From: Macrostomum hystrix
Lineage: Eukaryota > Platyhelminthes > Macrostomidae
Length of the DNA stretch: 64,000 nucleotides
NCBI GenBank assembly: GCA_950097015.1
Contig: CATNEN010000007.1
Coordinates: 806,001-870,000 of the forward strand
Direction of reading: 5' to 3'
Below are positions 45,151 through 55,794 of this stretch, one piece after another. A program made the position numbers and the translations under genes. Every line of letters begins with the position of its first letter. Positions within the stretch are counted from its first letter, which is position 1. The notes below the pieces were generated by a model that saw only the letters and a program-made list of their open reading frames with translations, did no database searches and was not told the origin of the DNA.

Positions 45151-47933
45151 CTGTTGGGGAGGTTCGGATTGGTTTCTATTTTTAGCTTTTTGGGGTTTTC
45201 TCGAGGTGGGTGTGAATCGTATGGTTTTGTGCCTTAATTCTTATTGGACACGATTTTTAGCACCAGGGGTTCTCTATGGTTTTAAATGAAATATATTTTT
45301 GTTTCTTAATTCTAATTGGTTGCTATTTTTAGCGTCTGGGCTTTCCTTGGAGTGGGTGCGAATCGTATGAGTTTAATGTCTTAATTTTTATTGGACACTA
45401 TTTTTTAGCATCAGGGGGTTTCCTTTAGTGGTAATGAAGAATCTGCTCCTGAATTCTCCTTTTTTCAACTGGATTAAATTGGATTTCATTTTTAGTATGG
45501 TTGGTATATTTAGATATATATACTGGGTTTAGGACATAATTTCTGCTTCAAGTTTCAGAGGCCGATCGAGTAAAGAGACACTCAAGAATGAAAGTTGATA
45601 CATTTCGCATATAAGCCCACCATTTATATACATATAAATGGCCGATATACAGTATTCCTGAGGGAAATTTTCGACTCCGAACCGGGAACGGTCGAAGCGA
45701 AGCCAATTGACGAAATAAAACGAGGCCCGGGGTATCTGGCAGGATTGGCGGATTGAGTTTAGCGTTAATAAACTCGATTGCCGAGACCAATTTACCGACT
45801 AGCTAAGCGAGGAATGAAAAATGCGAAACTGAATGCATTGAAAAGATTGTTAAAGATTCTGGAGCTGTCTTCTGGACCCGGGAGCTAAAATAGCCTTCCA
45901 TTACCCGCTTCAAATTCAACCGTTGTGGTGGAGTTAATGAAGTTTTTTGCTGCTAAAAGAATTACGACTGTGAGAAGGCAGAAAAAAGGGGAGATTTTCC
46001 TTGCTAATTTTCTGCTTCTTCTCCTAGAAGGAATGCCGAACTGAGAAGTGAGTCGCATAAGCCTCTCAAACTGTTGATGGCATGCGGTCTGGCGATTATA
46101 AAGAATGAGAATACATGCAAAATTTAACAGCCTAAACGGAGACTTCAGTAAGGGTGTGTCGGAGAAGACACAAGGCGTCTAAATTTAGACGGCTGAAGCA
46201 GGAAAAGAATTTTATTCGTGTCCATGGCGATTTGCTGCCGAAAAGCCGGGGGCTCGGGGTTGGTGGAAGAAAACGGAAGCGCGGATGCTGGGACTAAAAA
46301 GTGGCTGGGCAGTTTTTTCCTCAGTTTAGGGGATGTTGTCTTTAGCTTTGTCGACTTCTAAACTTAAGCTTAGCCACGCTTGGTTTATTACTGCCTATTA
46401 GTTTTCCGGAAACTGTTCTGAGTGCATGTAAAACTGCTTTTTTAATTAGAGGAAATGGAGGTAGAGAGGAAGTGGAGCGAGAGAAAGGAAAAAAGAGAGA
46501 GGAGAGAGAGGAGGGAGAGGAGAGGAGGGAGAGGAGAAAGAGGAGAGAGGGGGGAAGAGGAGAGGAGGGAGAGGAGAGAGACAGGGGGAGGAGATTAGGG
46601 AGAGGAGAGAGAGGAGAGAGAGGGGGGAGAGGAGAGGATGGAGAGGAGAGAGAAGAGAGAGAGGGGGAAGAGGAGAGGATGGAGAGGAGAGAGAGGGAGA
46701 GGAGAGAGAGGAGAGAGAGGGGGAAGAGGAGAGGAGGGAGAGGAGAGAGAGGGGGAGAGGAGAGGAGGGAGAGGAGAGAGAGGAGAGAGAGGAGGAAGAG
46801 GAGAGGAGGGATAGAATAGAGAGGGGGAGAGGAGAGGAGGGAGAGGAGAGAGATGAGAGAGAGGGGGAAGAGGAGAGGAGGGAGAGGAGAGAGAGGGGGG
46901 AGAGGAGAGGAGGGAGAGGAGAGAGAGGAGAGAGGGGGGAGAGGGGGGAGAGGAGAGAGAGGGGGAGAGGAGAGGAGGGAGAGGAGAGAGAGGAGAGAGG
47001 GGGGAAGAGGAGAGGAGGGAGAGGAGAGAGACAGGGGGGAGGAGATGAGGGAGAGGAGAGAGAGGAGAGAGGGGGGAGAGGGGGGAGAGGAGAGAGAGGG
47101 GGAGAGGAGAGGAGGGAGAGGAGAGAGAGGAGAGAGGGGGGAAGAGGAGAGGAGGGAGAGGAGAGAGACAGGGGGGAGGAGATGAGGGAGAGGAGAGAGA
47201 GGAGAGAGACGGGGGAGAGGAGAGGAGGGAGAGGAGAGAGAGGAGAGAGAGGGGGAAGAGGAGAGGAGGGAGAGGAGAGAGAGGGAGAGGAGAGAGAGGA
47301 GAGAGAGGGGAAGAGGAGAGGAGGGAGAGGAGAGGAGGGAGAGGAGAGAGAGGAGAGGAGGGAGAGGAGGGATAGAAGAGAGAGGGGGAGAGGAGAGGAG
47401 GGAGAGGAGAGAGATGAGAGATAGGGGGAAGAGGAGAGGAGGGAGAGGAGAGAGAGGGGGAGAGGAGAGGAGGGAGAGGAGAGAGAGGAGAGGAGGGAGA
47501 GGAGGGATAGTAGAGAGAGGGGGAGAGGAGAGGAGGGAGAGGAGAGAGATGAGAGAGAGGGGGAAGAGGAGAGGAGGGAGAGGAGAGAGAGGGGGCGGAG
47601 GAGATGAGGGAGAGGAGAGAGAGGGAGAGAAGCGAGAGGAGGGAGAGCAGAGAGAGGGGGAGAGGAGAGGAGGGAGAGGAGAGAGATGAGTGAGAGTAGG
47701 GAGAAGAGGGAGGAGAGGGAGAGGTGGGAGAGAAGGGAGAGAAGGGAGAGGAGGGAGAGAAGGCAGAGGGGGAGAGAAGAAAGCGGGCAGGTAGTAAATA
47801 AGAAAGACGTGTTAGATCGGAGGAAATCAGAACAGTTAAGAAATCAGTTAAAGTGCTGACAAAAGTTCGAGCACGGCAATATTTAAGCGCCACCCCTAGG
47901 AGCAGGTTGCACGTGTCACACAGCCGCACTCAC
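45151..47933 (-). other. intron 2 of the cysteine-rich secreted gene (2.8 kb)
   Basis: GT-AG intron of which about half (46455-47785) is a purine array. The remainder (45151-46450) is unique AT-rich sequence with no exon-like segment that I recognise. Confidence 0.65.
46455..47785. repeat. polypurine array (GGAGAGAGG type, intronic)
   Basis: About 1.3 kb of GGAGAGAGG, GGGGGAGAGG and GGAGGGAGAGG units in irregular order, with larger blocks that recur (for example around GAGAGACAGGGGGGAGG at about 47025 and 47165). The plus strand is almost free of pyrimidines, so the gene-sense strand is a long pyrimidine tract with no AG that I can see. Its 444-codon minus-strand frame is an artefact. Confidence 0.93.
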
Positions 47934-48009
47934 TCTTGTAGCCGTATCGGCAGACCAGTCCTGAGCAGCAGACTGTGTCGGAATAGCAATAGGAGCCTTC
48001 AAAGCCGCA
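47934..48009 (-). CDS. cysteine-rich secreted protein, exon 2
   Basis: 76 bp after a pyrimidine-rich acceptor (CTGACTTTCAG). It encodes C37-x6-C44-x5-C50-C51-x4-C56, which with C67 from exon 3 gives the spacing of an inhibitor-cystine-knot (knottin) fold. Donor AAGA|GTGAGT, phase 1. The frame also runs on past the donor to a stop, so a shorter unspliced form is possible. Confidence 0.8.
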
Positions 48010-48205
48010 CTGAAAGTCAGATGAAAAAAGGAAAGTCATCGTGACCTCGACGATTAGTATGAAATGATAAATTCTGCCTAAAGATTGGTGACTGTAGGAT
48101 TTTGCGTCAGAAAATCGGTTAATCTTCTGAAATCTAATATCTTTCAGCGAGCATTTGCACCAGCAGTTTAGAAACACCATTTTTAGGTGGAGTCGCATAT
48201 TGTAA

Positions 48206-48494
48206 GACTGAGAATCGAGTCCCTGAAGGACTGAGAATCGAGTCCCTGAAGGACTGAGAATCGAGTCCCTGAAGGACTGAGAATCGAGTCCCTGAAGGAC
48301 TCAGAATCGAGTCCCTGAAGGACTCAGAATCGAGTCCCTGAAGGACTGAGAATCGAGTCCCTGAAGGACTCAGAATCGAGTCCCTGAAGGACTGAGAATC
48401 GAGTCCCTGAAGGACTCAGAATCGAGTCCCTGAAGGACTGAGAATCGATTCCCTGAAGGACTCAGAATCGAGTCCCTGAAGGACTCAGAATCGA
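48206..48494. repeat. minisatellite, 23-bp unit, about 12 copies (intronic)
   Basis: Unit GACTGAGAATCGAGTCCCTG plus AAG, with GACTCAG variants. Each junction contains GAGTCC, CTGAA, GGACTC, a perfect 6-bp stem with a 5-nt loop, so the array can fold as a string of hairpins. It lies in intron 1 of the secreted-protein gene. Confidence 0.94.
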
Positions 48495-48552
48495 TTTCAT
48501 GAAGCACAGGGTCGTACAGAGTCCATTTACGGTGCCAAAAATAACTGCTCAC

Positions 48553-48660
48553 ATTGATATCGGAGTCACCCATGATGCGAATGAAGCCGCAAGCTTGTCG
48601 CGGACCCAGCAACACAGACAGGGCCGCTAGCAGAGCCACCAGACAAGACGCCGTAGGCAT
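48553..48660 (-). CDS. cysteine-rich secreted protein, exon 1 (signal peptide)
   Basis: Start of a three-exon gene of 152 residues (48660-44876). The first 36 residues hold a clear signal peptide (MPTASCLVALLAALSVLLG, then PRQACG) followed by FIRIMGDSDIN. The donor chosen is AAT|GTGAGC (phase 0), which fits exon 2; without splicing the frame would run into the 23-bp repeats. The mature protein has 12 cysteines in two six-Cys blocks, so it is a secreted disulfide-rich ligand, inhibitor or hormone-like protein. Spacing recalls knottins in the first half; I do not recognise the family and assign no activity. Confidence 0.78.
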
Positions 48661-48780
48661 GCCGTCAGTAGATGTATATAATTTCTAGATTTTTTAATAC
48701 ACAGAGATGATAAGACCTCAGTTAATATCTACTCTCCTTTTTTAGAGGCAAGCGGGATTTGAATAGCATAGGATTCGCAT

Positions 48781-48788
48781 TTTTATAG
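48781..48788 (-). promoter_or_regulatory. candidate TATA box of the cysteine-rich secreted gene
   Basis: CTATAAAA on the minus strand, about 125 nt upstream of the start codon at 48660; this would place the TSS near 48755. Inferred from motif and distance. Confidence 0.45.
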
Positions 48789-48949
48789 GCAAAAGGTTTA
48801 GGGCTACGAATCGGGTTGAACCAATCAGGAATAAGGAGGAGCTTAGGAGGAAAACTGCTTTTGAATTTCAGAGGTCTTGACTGAAGGCCAGAATATTAGG
48901 CAAGAAAAGCAGACAGGCACGTAAACACAGAATAACAGAAATGGCATAT

Positions 48950-49300
48950 TGACAAAGTGACAAAATGACAGAATGACAGAAGGCCAAAAATGACAGACTG
49001 ACAGCAATGACAGAAGGCCAAAAATGACAGACTGACAGCAATGACAGAAATGACAGAAATAACATAAATTACAGAATGAGAGAAATGGCAGAATGACAGG
49101 CATCAGGAACAGACAGAATGACAGGCATCTTAAACAGACAGAATTACAGGCATCTTAAACAGACAGAATTACAGGCATCATGAACAGACAGAATGACAGG
49201 CATCAGGAACAGACAGAATGACAGGCATCTTAAACAGACAGAATGACAGGCATCAGGAACAGACAGAATGACAGGCATCATAAACAGACATAAAAACAGC
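48950..49300. repeat. two adjacent short repeats
   Basis: 48950-49085 holds degenerate AATGACAGACTGACAGC units. 49088-49300 holds about eight copies of a 25-bp unit around AGAATGACAGGCATC, with CAGGAAC, TTAAAC and ATGAAC variants. Confidence 0.88.
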
Positions 49301-49728
49301 CGAATTGAACAGACAGTTGGACAGACTTTGACATTGCTTGCTGGCTTCATAGTCATTCAATACTGTTTACACTAATAAATTCAAGGTGGCAAATGTTGAG
49401 ACTCGACCACATAAGCTTGGAAGCAGAGAGCTCAGCTGTAAATAAATTTGCCACAATTTTCTAGGCTTCTCGCACTTTGTAGCCGGGAGCAGGAAAAAGC
49501 CTTTGCCACAGAAATTGCCCCATTGTGGCTTGGCTCTGTTTTGCTTGATTAATAATCAAAGCACTGGGCTATCCGGCGGGGGCAGAAGCCGGGTCGATAA
49601 ATGTAAAAATGCGAGCTGCGCCACAACAGGTGGCGATTGTCCCACAGGAGGAAATTATCCTCACCTACCAGGCCCATCGATTGGTGAATTTATTCTAAAT
49701 TTTGAAGGATATAAATAGAATTGCTGAG
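49301..49728. other. unique sequence, no recognised gene
   Basis: Somewhat GC-rich between 49540 and 49680, but no coding features are recognised. Confidence 0.35.
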
Positions 49729-50455
49729 GCCGACAGACTGAATGCAGGGTGTGGGAAGGCATGTGACAGACTGAATGCAGGGTGTGGGAAGGCATGTGAC
49801 AGACTGAATGCAGGGTGTGGGAAGGCTTGTGACAGACTGAATGCAGGGTGTGGGAAGGCTTGTGACAGACTGAATGCAGGGTGTGGGAAGGCTTGTGACA
49901 GACTGAATGCAGGGTGTGGGAAGGCATGTGACAGACTGAATGCAGGGTGTGGGAAGGCTTGTGACAGACTGAATGCAGGGTGTGGGAAGGCTTGTGACAG
50001 ACTGAATGCAGGGTGTGGGAAGGCATGTGACAGACTGAATGCAGGGTGTGGGAAGGCATGTGACATACTGAATGCAGGGTGTGGGAAGGCTTGTGACAGA
50101 CTGAATGCAGGGTGTGGGAAGGCTTGTGACAGACTGAATGCAGGGTGTGGGAAGGCTTGTGACAGACTGAATGCAGGGTGTGGGAAGGCATGTGACAGAC
50201 TGAATGCAGGGTGTGGGAAGGCTTGTGACAGACTGAATGCAGGGTGTGGGAAGGCATGTGACAGACTGAATGCAGGGTGTGGGAAGGCATGTGACAGACT
50301 GAATGCAGGGTGTGGGAAGGCTTGTGACAGACTGAATGCAGGGTGTGGGAAGGCATGTGACAGACTGAATGCAGGGTGTGGGAAGGCTTGTGACAGACTG
50401 AATGCAGGGTGTGGGAAGGCATGTGACAGAGTGAATGCAGGGTGTGGGAAAGCAT
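49729..50455. repeat. minisatellite, 33-bp unit, 22 copies
   Basis: Almost perfect unit (GACTGAATGCAGGGTGTGGG, then AAGGCTTGTGACA) with one main binary variant, GGCTTGTG versus GGCATGTG. 33 is a multiple of 3, so several frames stay open; the plus frame would encode an 11-residue repeat DRLNAGCGKAC. That frame has no upstream ATG, and the minus frames are equally open, so I treat it as noncoding. Confidence 0.96.
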
Positions 50456-51173
50456 CGGTAGAAAAGAACTGAAGCTGAAAACCAAGCAAAAAAGCAATTA
50501 ACAGAAATGACAACTTGCATTGACTCTAACGCGGATGTATGCTGGCAATAGTGTATATTTGCAGAGGATGACTATGGTTATTATGAAATCGAATGCACAT
50601 TTTAAACAGGTGACTTTCCCCAGCTGCCTAGGAGGCTGCAGTGATAACAACAATATGCATTGCGAGATAAACACACTTAGCACGGACCGGAATTTCACCT
50701 GGCAGACAAAGAAGCAAGCGAGTATTCAATATTCTTTTAGAAGCAGAAAAGGAAGCGATTAGCGCGGAAAGCAACATGCGAAGCGGGAATTTTCATTAGA
50801 ATTAAAATAAATTACACATGCAAAATAAAGTTATGTAAATGAGATAATAATGAAACTCAATGGAAAAAATTAACAGTTAATTTTCAGCATCTACTCGTAG
50901 AAGATAAGAGAAATCACTGAGATCTGTCGATTCACAAATAAACTTTTTGGGGAAGGATAGACAGGCGTCAGGGGTTTAGCTTGGTTTTATTATATTAAAC
51001 AATTAACTCATCTGAAAAGACACACACACAAACATAGCTACTGAGGTTAGTAGCATAATACGAGAATTATCGTTTTAATTTAAAACATTAACAATGAACA
51101 AATAGGCAAACTTGGCACTGGGAATTCAGAGTAGAATTTCTAACAGAGTTGAAGGTTAAAGAAGAATTCGGTC
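50456..51173. other. 3' flank of PNUTS
   Basis: AT-rich unique sequence. A minus-strand AATAAA at 50991-50986, about 185 nt past the PNUTS stop, is a candidate poly(A) signal. Confidence 0.5.
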
Positions 51174-51818
51174 TCACAGCTGGTGCCGGAAACGACAGGA
51201 AGCCCCGCGTGTACAGGCGCCCCGGTGCCGGCCGCCGTGGAACCACATTCGACAGACACCCCTAGGTGGATGCGGCAAGTGCTGCTGCTGCGGTGGCAAC
51301 GGACCGCCTGCGGCGTGCTGGAATCGCGGATGATGCAGAGGCGGATGAGTCTGGCTGAATGGAGCCGGGGCAAGGCCGCGGCCACGGTGGGCCGGGCCGG
51401 GGCGCGGAAACTGATGCGGCTGATGATGCGGCGGTGGCGGTAGCGGATGGTAGCCTCCGCCGGGCGGCACCGGGCCCACTTGAAATGGCGGCTGCGGCTG
51501 TGACGGTGGTGGAGGCGGCGGCGGCATCGGGTGTCCGGGCGGGAACACGGCCCGCAGGACCTGGGAGAACATGCCGCTGGCGGCTAATTCTCCGCGCAGC
51601 GGTTCCAACAATTGGCGAATCCTATCGACTGTGAGATCCTCGGATTGGGTGCTCAGGTCCGGATAGCGCGACTTTAATAGATTCCACAGCATCTCCTTCA
51701 CCGAGCTGGCTGATGCTGGAGCTCCGGCCGGGTCGGGCGGCGGCTGCGGCTGCGGCGGTGGGACCGCTGCTGACGCTGCTGATATACCGCTGGTGACTTG
51801 CTTCAGGATGTCGGCAAT
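51174..51818 (-). CDS. PPP1R10: PNUTS (PP1 nuclear targeting subunit), C-terminal exon
   Basis: 645 bp after an AATCTAG acceptor (phase 0). It begins IADILKQVTSG, the counterpart of the helical motif that follows the GGGGI segment in known PNUTS proteins. A Pro-rich part, a helical stretch (KEMLWNLLKSRYPDLS...), a long Pro/Gly/His low-complexity part (PPPPPPSQPQPP, HPLPPPPHHQPHQF, RGRGLAP) and finally a CCCH zinc finger (C-x12-C-x5-C-x3-H, ending CRFRHQL) follow. The C-terminal CCCH finger is also found in PNUTS of other animals. Confidence 0.85.
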   Translation of the reverse strand: MADILKQVTSGISAASAAVPPPQPQPPPDPAGAPASASSVKEMLWNLLKSRYPDLSTQSEDLTVDRIRQLLEPLRGELAASGMFSQVLRAVFPPGHPMPPPPPPPSQPQPPFQVGPVPPGGGYHPLPPPPHHQPHQFPRPGPAHRGRGLAPAPFSQTHPPLHHPRFQHAAGGPLPPQQQHLPHPPRGVCRMWFHGGRHRGACTRGASCRFRHQL

Positions 51819-52104
51819 CTAGATTATGTATAGGGTCAAGTGACGTATGAACTCCGTATTGAAACTTGGGATCAGGCAAGATGACTCAAACTGAGGATCT
51901 GGTAAGACAAATCAAAATTAGGATCTGGGAAGGTACCTAAACTGAGGATCAGGCAAGATGACTCAATATGAAGATCAGGTAAGACGACTCAAACTGAGGA
52001 TCATGTTAGACGACTCAAAATGAGGATCTTGTAAGATAAATCAAAATTAGGATCCGGGAAGGTGCCTAAACTGATGATCTGGGAAAATGCGTGAAAAACC
52101 TCAC
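51819..52104 (-). other. PNUTS intron with degenerate repeat
   Basis: 286-bp intron filled with diverged 23-25-bp units around AACTGAGGATC and GGAAGGT.CCTAAACTGA (51880-52090). Confidence 0.7.
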
Positions 52105-52591
52105 CTCTGGCTTCAAGGAGATGCCGCCACCGCCAGTGGTGTCTCGGACTGCCTGCAGCAGCTGATGTGTTGTCGGCTCAGACACTGGCGCAGGGCCATT
52201 GGTGCCAGCTACAGGCGGGGTTAAAGCGGAGAAAGTCGCAGGAACAGGGGCTGCAGTCGATGCCACAGTCGTCACTGTCGTTGAAGAACCCGAAGCGGCA
52301 GCAACTGTAGCCGCAGTCTCCGACGCTGACGCAGTAACAGTAGCAGTGGAATCGACGGCCTCTAGGACTGGGCCATTGACTGTGTTAGGCGCGTTCGCAC
52401 TGGTGGCAGCAACCGCGGCTACAGCAGACACGCTCTCCAACGGAATGACAGTCGGCTCTTCGGCGTCGAAGTGCTCAACGTCTGGCTCAGCGGGGCTGGG
52501 CGGAGTGGCCGCCAGGCTGAAATAGATCACCTGCAGCATGGTCTCCTGTCGCTTGGCCTGCTTCGCACGCTCCGTTGATTTGGCACCGGAT
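52105..52591 (-). CDS. PPP1R10: PNUTS, middle exon
   Basis: 487 bp. It starts RSGAKSTERAKQAKRQETML and continues with PPSPAEPDVEHFDAEEPTVI and PLES. This lines up with the conserved PNUTS segment after the PP1-binding region (ERxxQAxREKxIL, then EPD and P.IPLD). An Ala/Thr/Val-rich low-complexity stretch follows, then GGGGISLKPE before the donor GAG|GTGAGG (phase 0). Acceptor GCGCCAG|A gives the 1-nt entry needed by the previous exon. Confidence 0.82.
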
Positions 52592-52624
52592 CTGGCGCGA
52601 ATTTGAATTTGCGAGCGGACGGTT

Positions 52625-53150
52625 GGGAAAATGTAAACTCATGATTTGTCGCTAATGAAACAATCAGACCTCTTCCTTAGAATGAAACAATCAGACCTCT
52701 TCCTTAGGAGGAAACCAGGATTTGTTACTATTGTAACAATCAGACCTCTTTCTTAGGAGGAAATCAGGATTTGTCGCTAATGAAACAATCAGAACTCCTT
52801 CTTCGGAGGAAATCAGGATTGGTTGCTAATGAAACAATCAGAACTCCTTCTTGGGAGGAAATCAGGATTTGTCGCTAATGAAACAATCAGAACTCCTTCT
52901 TTGGAGGAAATCAGGATTGGTTGCTAATGAAACAATCAGAACTCCTTCTTGGGAGGAAATCAGGATTTGTCGCTAATGAAACAATCAGAACTCCTTCTTT
53001 GGAGGAAATCAGGATTGGTTGCTAATGAAACAATCAGAACTCCTTCGGAGGAGGAAATCAGGATTTGTCGCTAATGAAACAATCAGAACTACTTCTTCGG
53101 AAGAAATCAGGATTGGTTGCTAATGAAACAATCAGAGCTCCTCTTTAGGA
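52625..53150. repeat. minisatellite, 49-bp unit arranged as 98-bp dimers (intronic)
   Basis: Unit AATGAAACAATCAGAACTCC, TTCTTCGGAGGAAATCAGGA plus a 9-nt end that alternates regularly between TTGGTTGCT and TTTGTCGCT. About ten monomers, in the PNUTS intron 52592-53267. Confidence 0.92.
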
Positions 53151-53267
53151 TAAAATCGGATGCATAATTAGGTTTCGTTGTGATTATAAAAATTCATAAC
53201 TTCACCCAGGAAACCGGATACAAAACCTGGATATTCTACGCTTTGGAATTCACCCCACAACACTCAC

Positions 53268-54724
53268 CGATGCAAAGTCGAGTAATCCGGCATTCCATGA
53301 ATTCTGTGCGGCTTGTACCACACAATGGCTTTGGTAACATCGGCGCCGTATTCGTCGGAGCCGGTACCTCCACTACGTCTAGCTCTGGTGAGCAGCTCGC
53401 ATTCTCTTTCGTGCTCCCGCCGGGCCATCTCCTCGACGCTGGAGCCCTCAGAGCCAACCGGCAGCTGCTGGACGGCGGACGAAATCGTCGACCGACGCTC
53501 ACTGGGATCCAATTCAAAATAGAACACCTGCTCCAGTGAGTCGAAATGAGCCCATGTAACACGCTTGCGATACTTCTGCTGCTGCTGCTGCTGTTTTACA
53601 GGCTTGCTAGGCTCAACAGCTTCAACTTTCTCTACTGTAGGCTTGACAGGAACAGCTGGGGTTGCTGATGAAGTCGGCGTCGATTCGACACTTGACGCCG
53701 CCGACGCTAAAGGCGAGGTAGCCGACGCTGCTGGTCGCTTTTTGCGAACAATCTTTGGCAGAGCGGATCGACTAACGCCAAACAGTGAGTCCATGAGAAA
53801 CTGGGAGCCGTCAGTTTTAGCTGTGGATGATTTGGACTCCGGCTCCATCGACGCCGGTGGATGAACCTCGATTGACGAATGTATGGACTCCAGATCGCTG
53901 CTCTGCTGCTGCTGTTGCTCCAAGCGGCTGCGCTTGGCCGGCAAAGCAGAAGATTGCTCACCAACCAGCTGGCTTTGCTGCTTTCTTTTAGTCGCATTGC
54001 CGGGCTGCTGCCGCTTCTGGTCAGATTGACTGTTCATCACTACAAGTTCATCCAGTGCCAGCAGGTTGGTGTCGCGAAAATTAGCTGGAGCTGTACGCAC
54101 AGTGGACAATGCCTGCTGCTGAACCGGCTCCTCCTTGTCCGGCTTTTCTTTTTTCTTTCTCTTCTTCTCTTTTTTGTCCTTTTTCTTTTTCTGTTTGACA
54201 GCTTCGGAGCCGGAGGTGTTCGCAGCTGAACGCTCGTCGCCGCTATCGGCCCTGGCGGCGACAGCGGCTGCGGCCTCCTCCTCTGCGGCGGCCTTGATGC
54301 AGGCCAGCCAGCGCTCCACCACATTGGCCGCCAGTGGAGCCAGCTCTGAACCGGTGAGGCGAGCGATCTGCTTCACGAGCTTGGCGGAGTTGTTGGCCTG
54401 AAGCATTTCAACACCAACTGGCAGGCGAAGAAACACATCCAAAAGTAGTTTCTGCAGCGAAGTGTCAGACTGTGAATAGGCAAGGTTTAACCAGTCGTTA
54501 AGCAACTTCCAGCCATCTTGACGGCAGAACTCAGCTAATAGTGCAGTGTCAACCGTGTACTTTAATATGTTGAGCATTATGGTCTTGTTAACGAGCTTAT
54601 GGGCTTGCTGCATGACAGCACAGAGTTGCGCTACGGAATCGCGCGAACGGATGCCGCCGCGATCGTCAATGAGGCCATCGCGGGCCAGCTGAGTGACGAG
54701 TTCCAGATTCTGCGCCTCAGACTC
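53268..54724 (-). CDS. PPP1R10: PNUTS, large exon (TFIIS N-domain and PP1-binding motif)
   Basis: 1457 bp, 485 residues. PNUTS is the nuclear scaffold that targets protein phosphatase 1 to chromatin and RNA polymerase II and helps set phosphorylation during transcription termination. The exon opens, after TTTATTTCAG, with most of the helical TFIIS N-terminal (LW) domain (about residues 1-120). An alanine-rich part, a strongly basic nuclear-localisation-type stretch (KQKKKKDKKEKKRKKKEK) and Ser/Gln-rich linkers with polyQ follow. Then comes the key signature at about residue 387: KRVTWAH (RVxF PP1-docking motif) and VFYFELDPSERR, the extended PNUTS motif. Donor CATCG|GTGAGT, phase 2. The N-terminal 50 or so residues and the start codon lie upstream in an exon I cannot find. 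Confidence 0.88.
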
Positions 54725-55794
54725 CTGAAATAAACGGACGAATAAATATTTATTTTAACTTCATTTCCTTTTTTTCTCCGACCACTTTAAAAGGTAAATA
54801 TTCTAAGCTGGCCTACTTACTTAGTAGTATGAAGCGACTACTAAGGAAATTTTACAGTTTTTCTTTTTATATAATAAATATCACTTTGCAACGTTTTTGC
54901 CTAAAAATATAGTAAGCTGATATCGTTCTTAGTTCACGATTTTATCAGCGCACAGGTGTCTACTAAAGTACGAGACGAATGACTTTATTATTAACTATTT
55001 TCCTTTGCCTTTTGGTAGGTAGCATTGTTTGTTTCAAATTCTGTTTATGCGGAAAGTACAGCTATATACGAATTAGATACAAAATTGCTCCGTTTTTTTG
55101 CTTTTTTAGTCAGTAAAACATAGTTTTTTGTTTTGAAAGGCAAATGAAAACTATCCAACCCGAAGAGTTGCTCATTGAAATATCCCAAACACTGGAAGCC
55201 TTTGGGATAAATAAGCTTGTTAAAGTGGTGGACTTCCACTTTAACAAGGTGCGGTTTATTTTTAATAAAAGACAAAAAATACAAATGAAACAAGCAGGTT
55301 TTCTTTGAAAACTGTTCTGTATAAAACTGGATTTTAGCGAATGTGTTAAGGATAGACAGAATTCAAATGAATATAGAAAAAAAACAAAAAGCTGACAAAT
55401 AATAAATATCTCGCTACTAATAAAATAAAAAGTCAATATTGATTTCTTAATGGAAGCAATGTTATAAAATGTTTCGCAAATTGTCTTGGTCAAATTATTT
55501 TGGTTCGTTGAAACTATTTACAGTAAAAAAACAAGACATTGGATAGAAAAAACATTGGAATGTTATCGCCGGGGTTAGCACAAAATGGAACGGACGCTAC
55601 ATGTCAAACAGCCTTTTCAGATATAGAAGTATTATACCGAAGTAAATAATAAAACACTAATTTGAAGGTCATAATTGAGTTAGATGGAAACTGGTAGCAA
55701 CACAAATTAAGATGCAAAAAGGACAAACCTTACAATATAGCACGCAAATAACGTTCCTAAAATCCCTTGGTATTGATGATCAGGTGAATGGGCA
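54725..55794. other. AT-rich 5' part of PNUTS (intron or promoter region)
   Basis: Should hold, or precede, the missing first exon(s) of PNUTS; I find none that I can support. It contains a perfect 13-bp-stem hairpin at 55216-55248. Confidence 0.4.
55216..55248. repeat. perfect 13-bp inverted repeat (hairpin)
   Basis: CTTGTTAAAGTGG, loop TGGACTT, CCACTTTAACAAG; no mismatches in the stem. Confidence 0.85.

Noticed and set aside
46595-47929. 444-codon Ser/Pro/Leu-rich minus frame
   Set aside because: Pyrimidine strand of the purine array; the array interrupts a supported intron.
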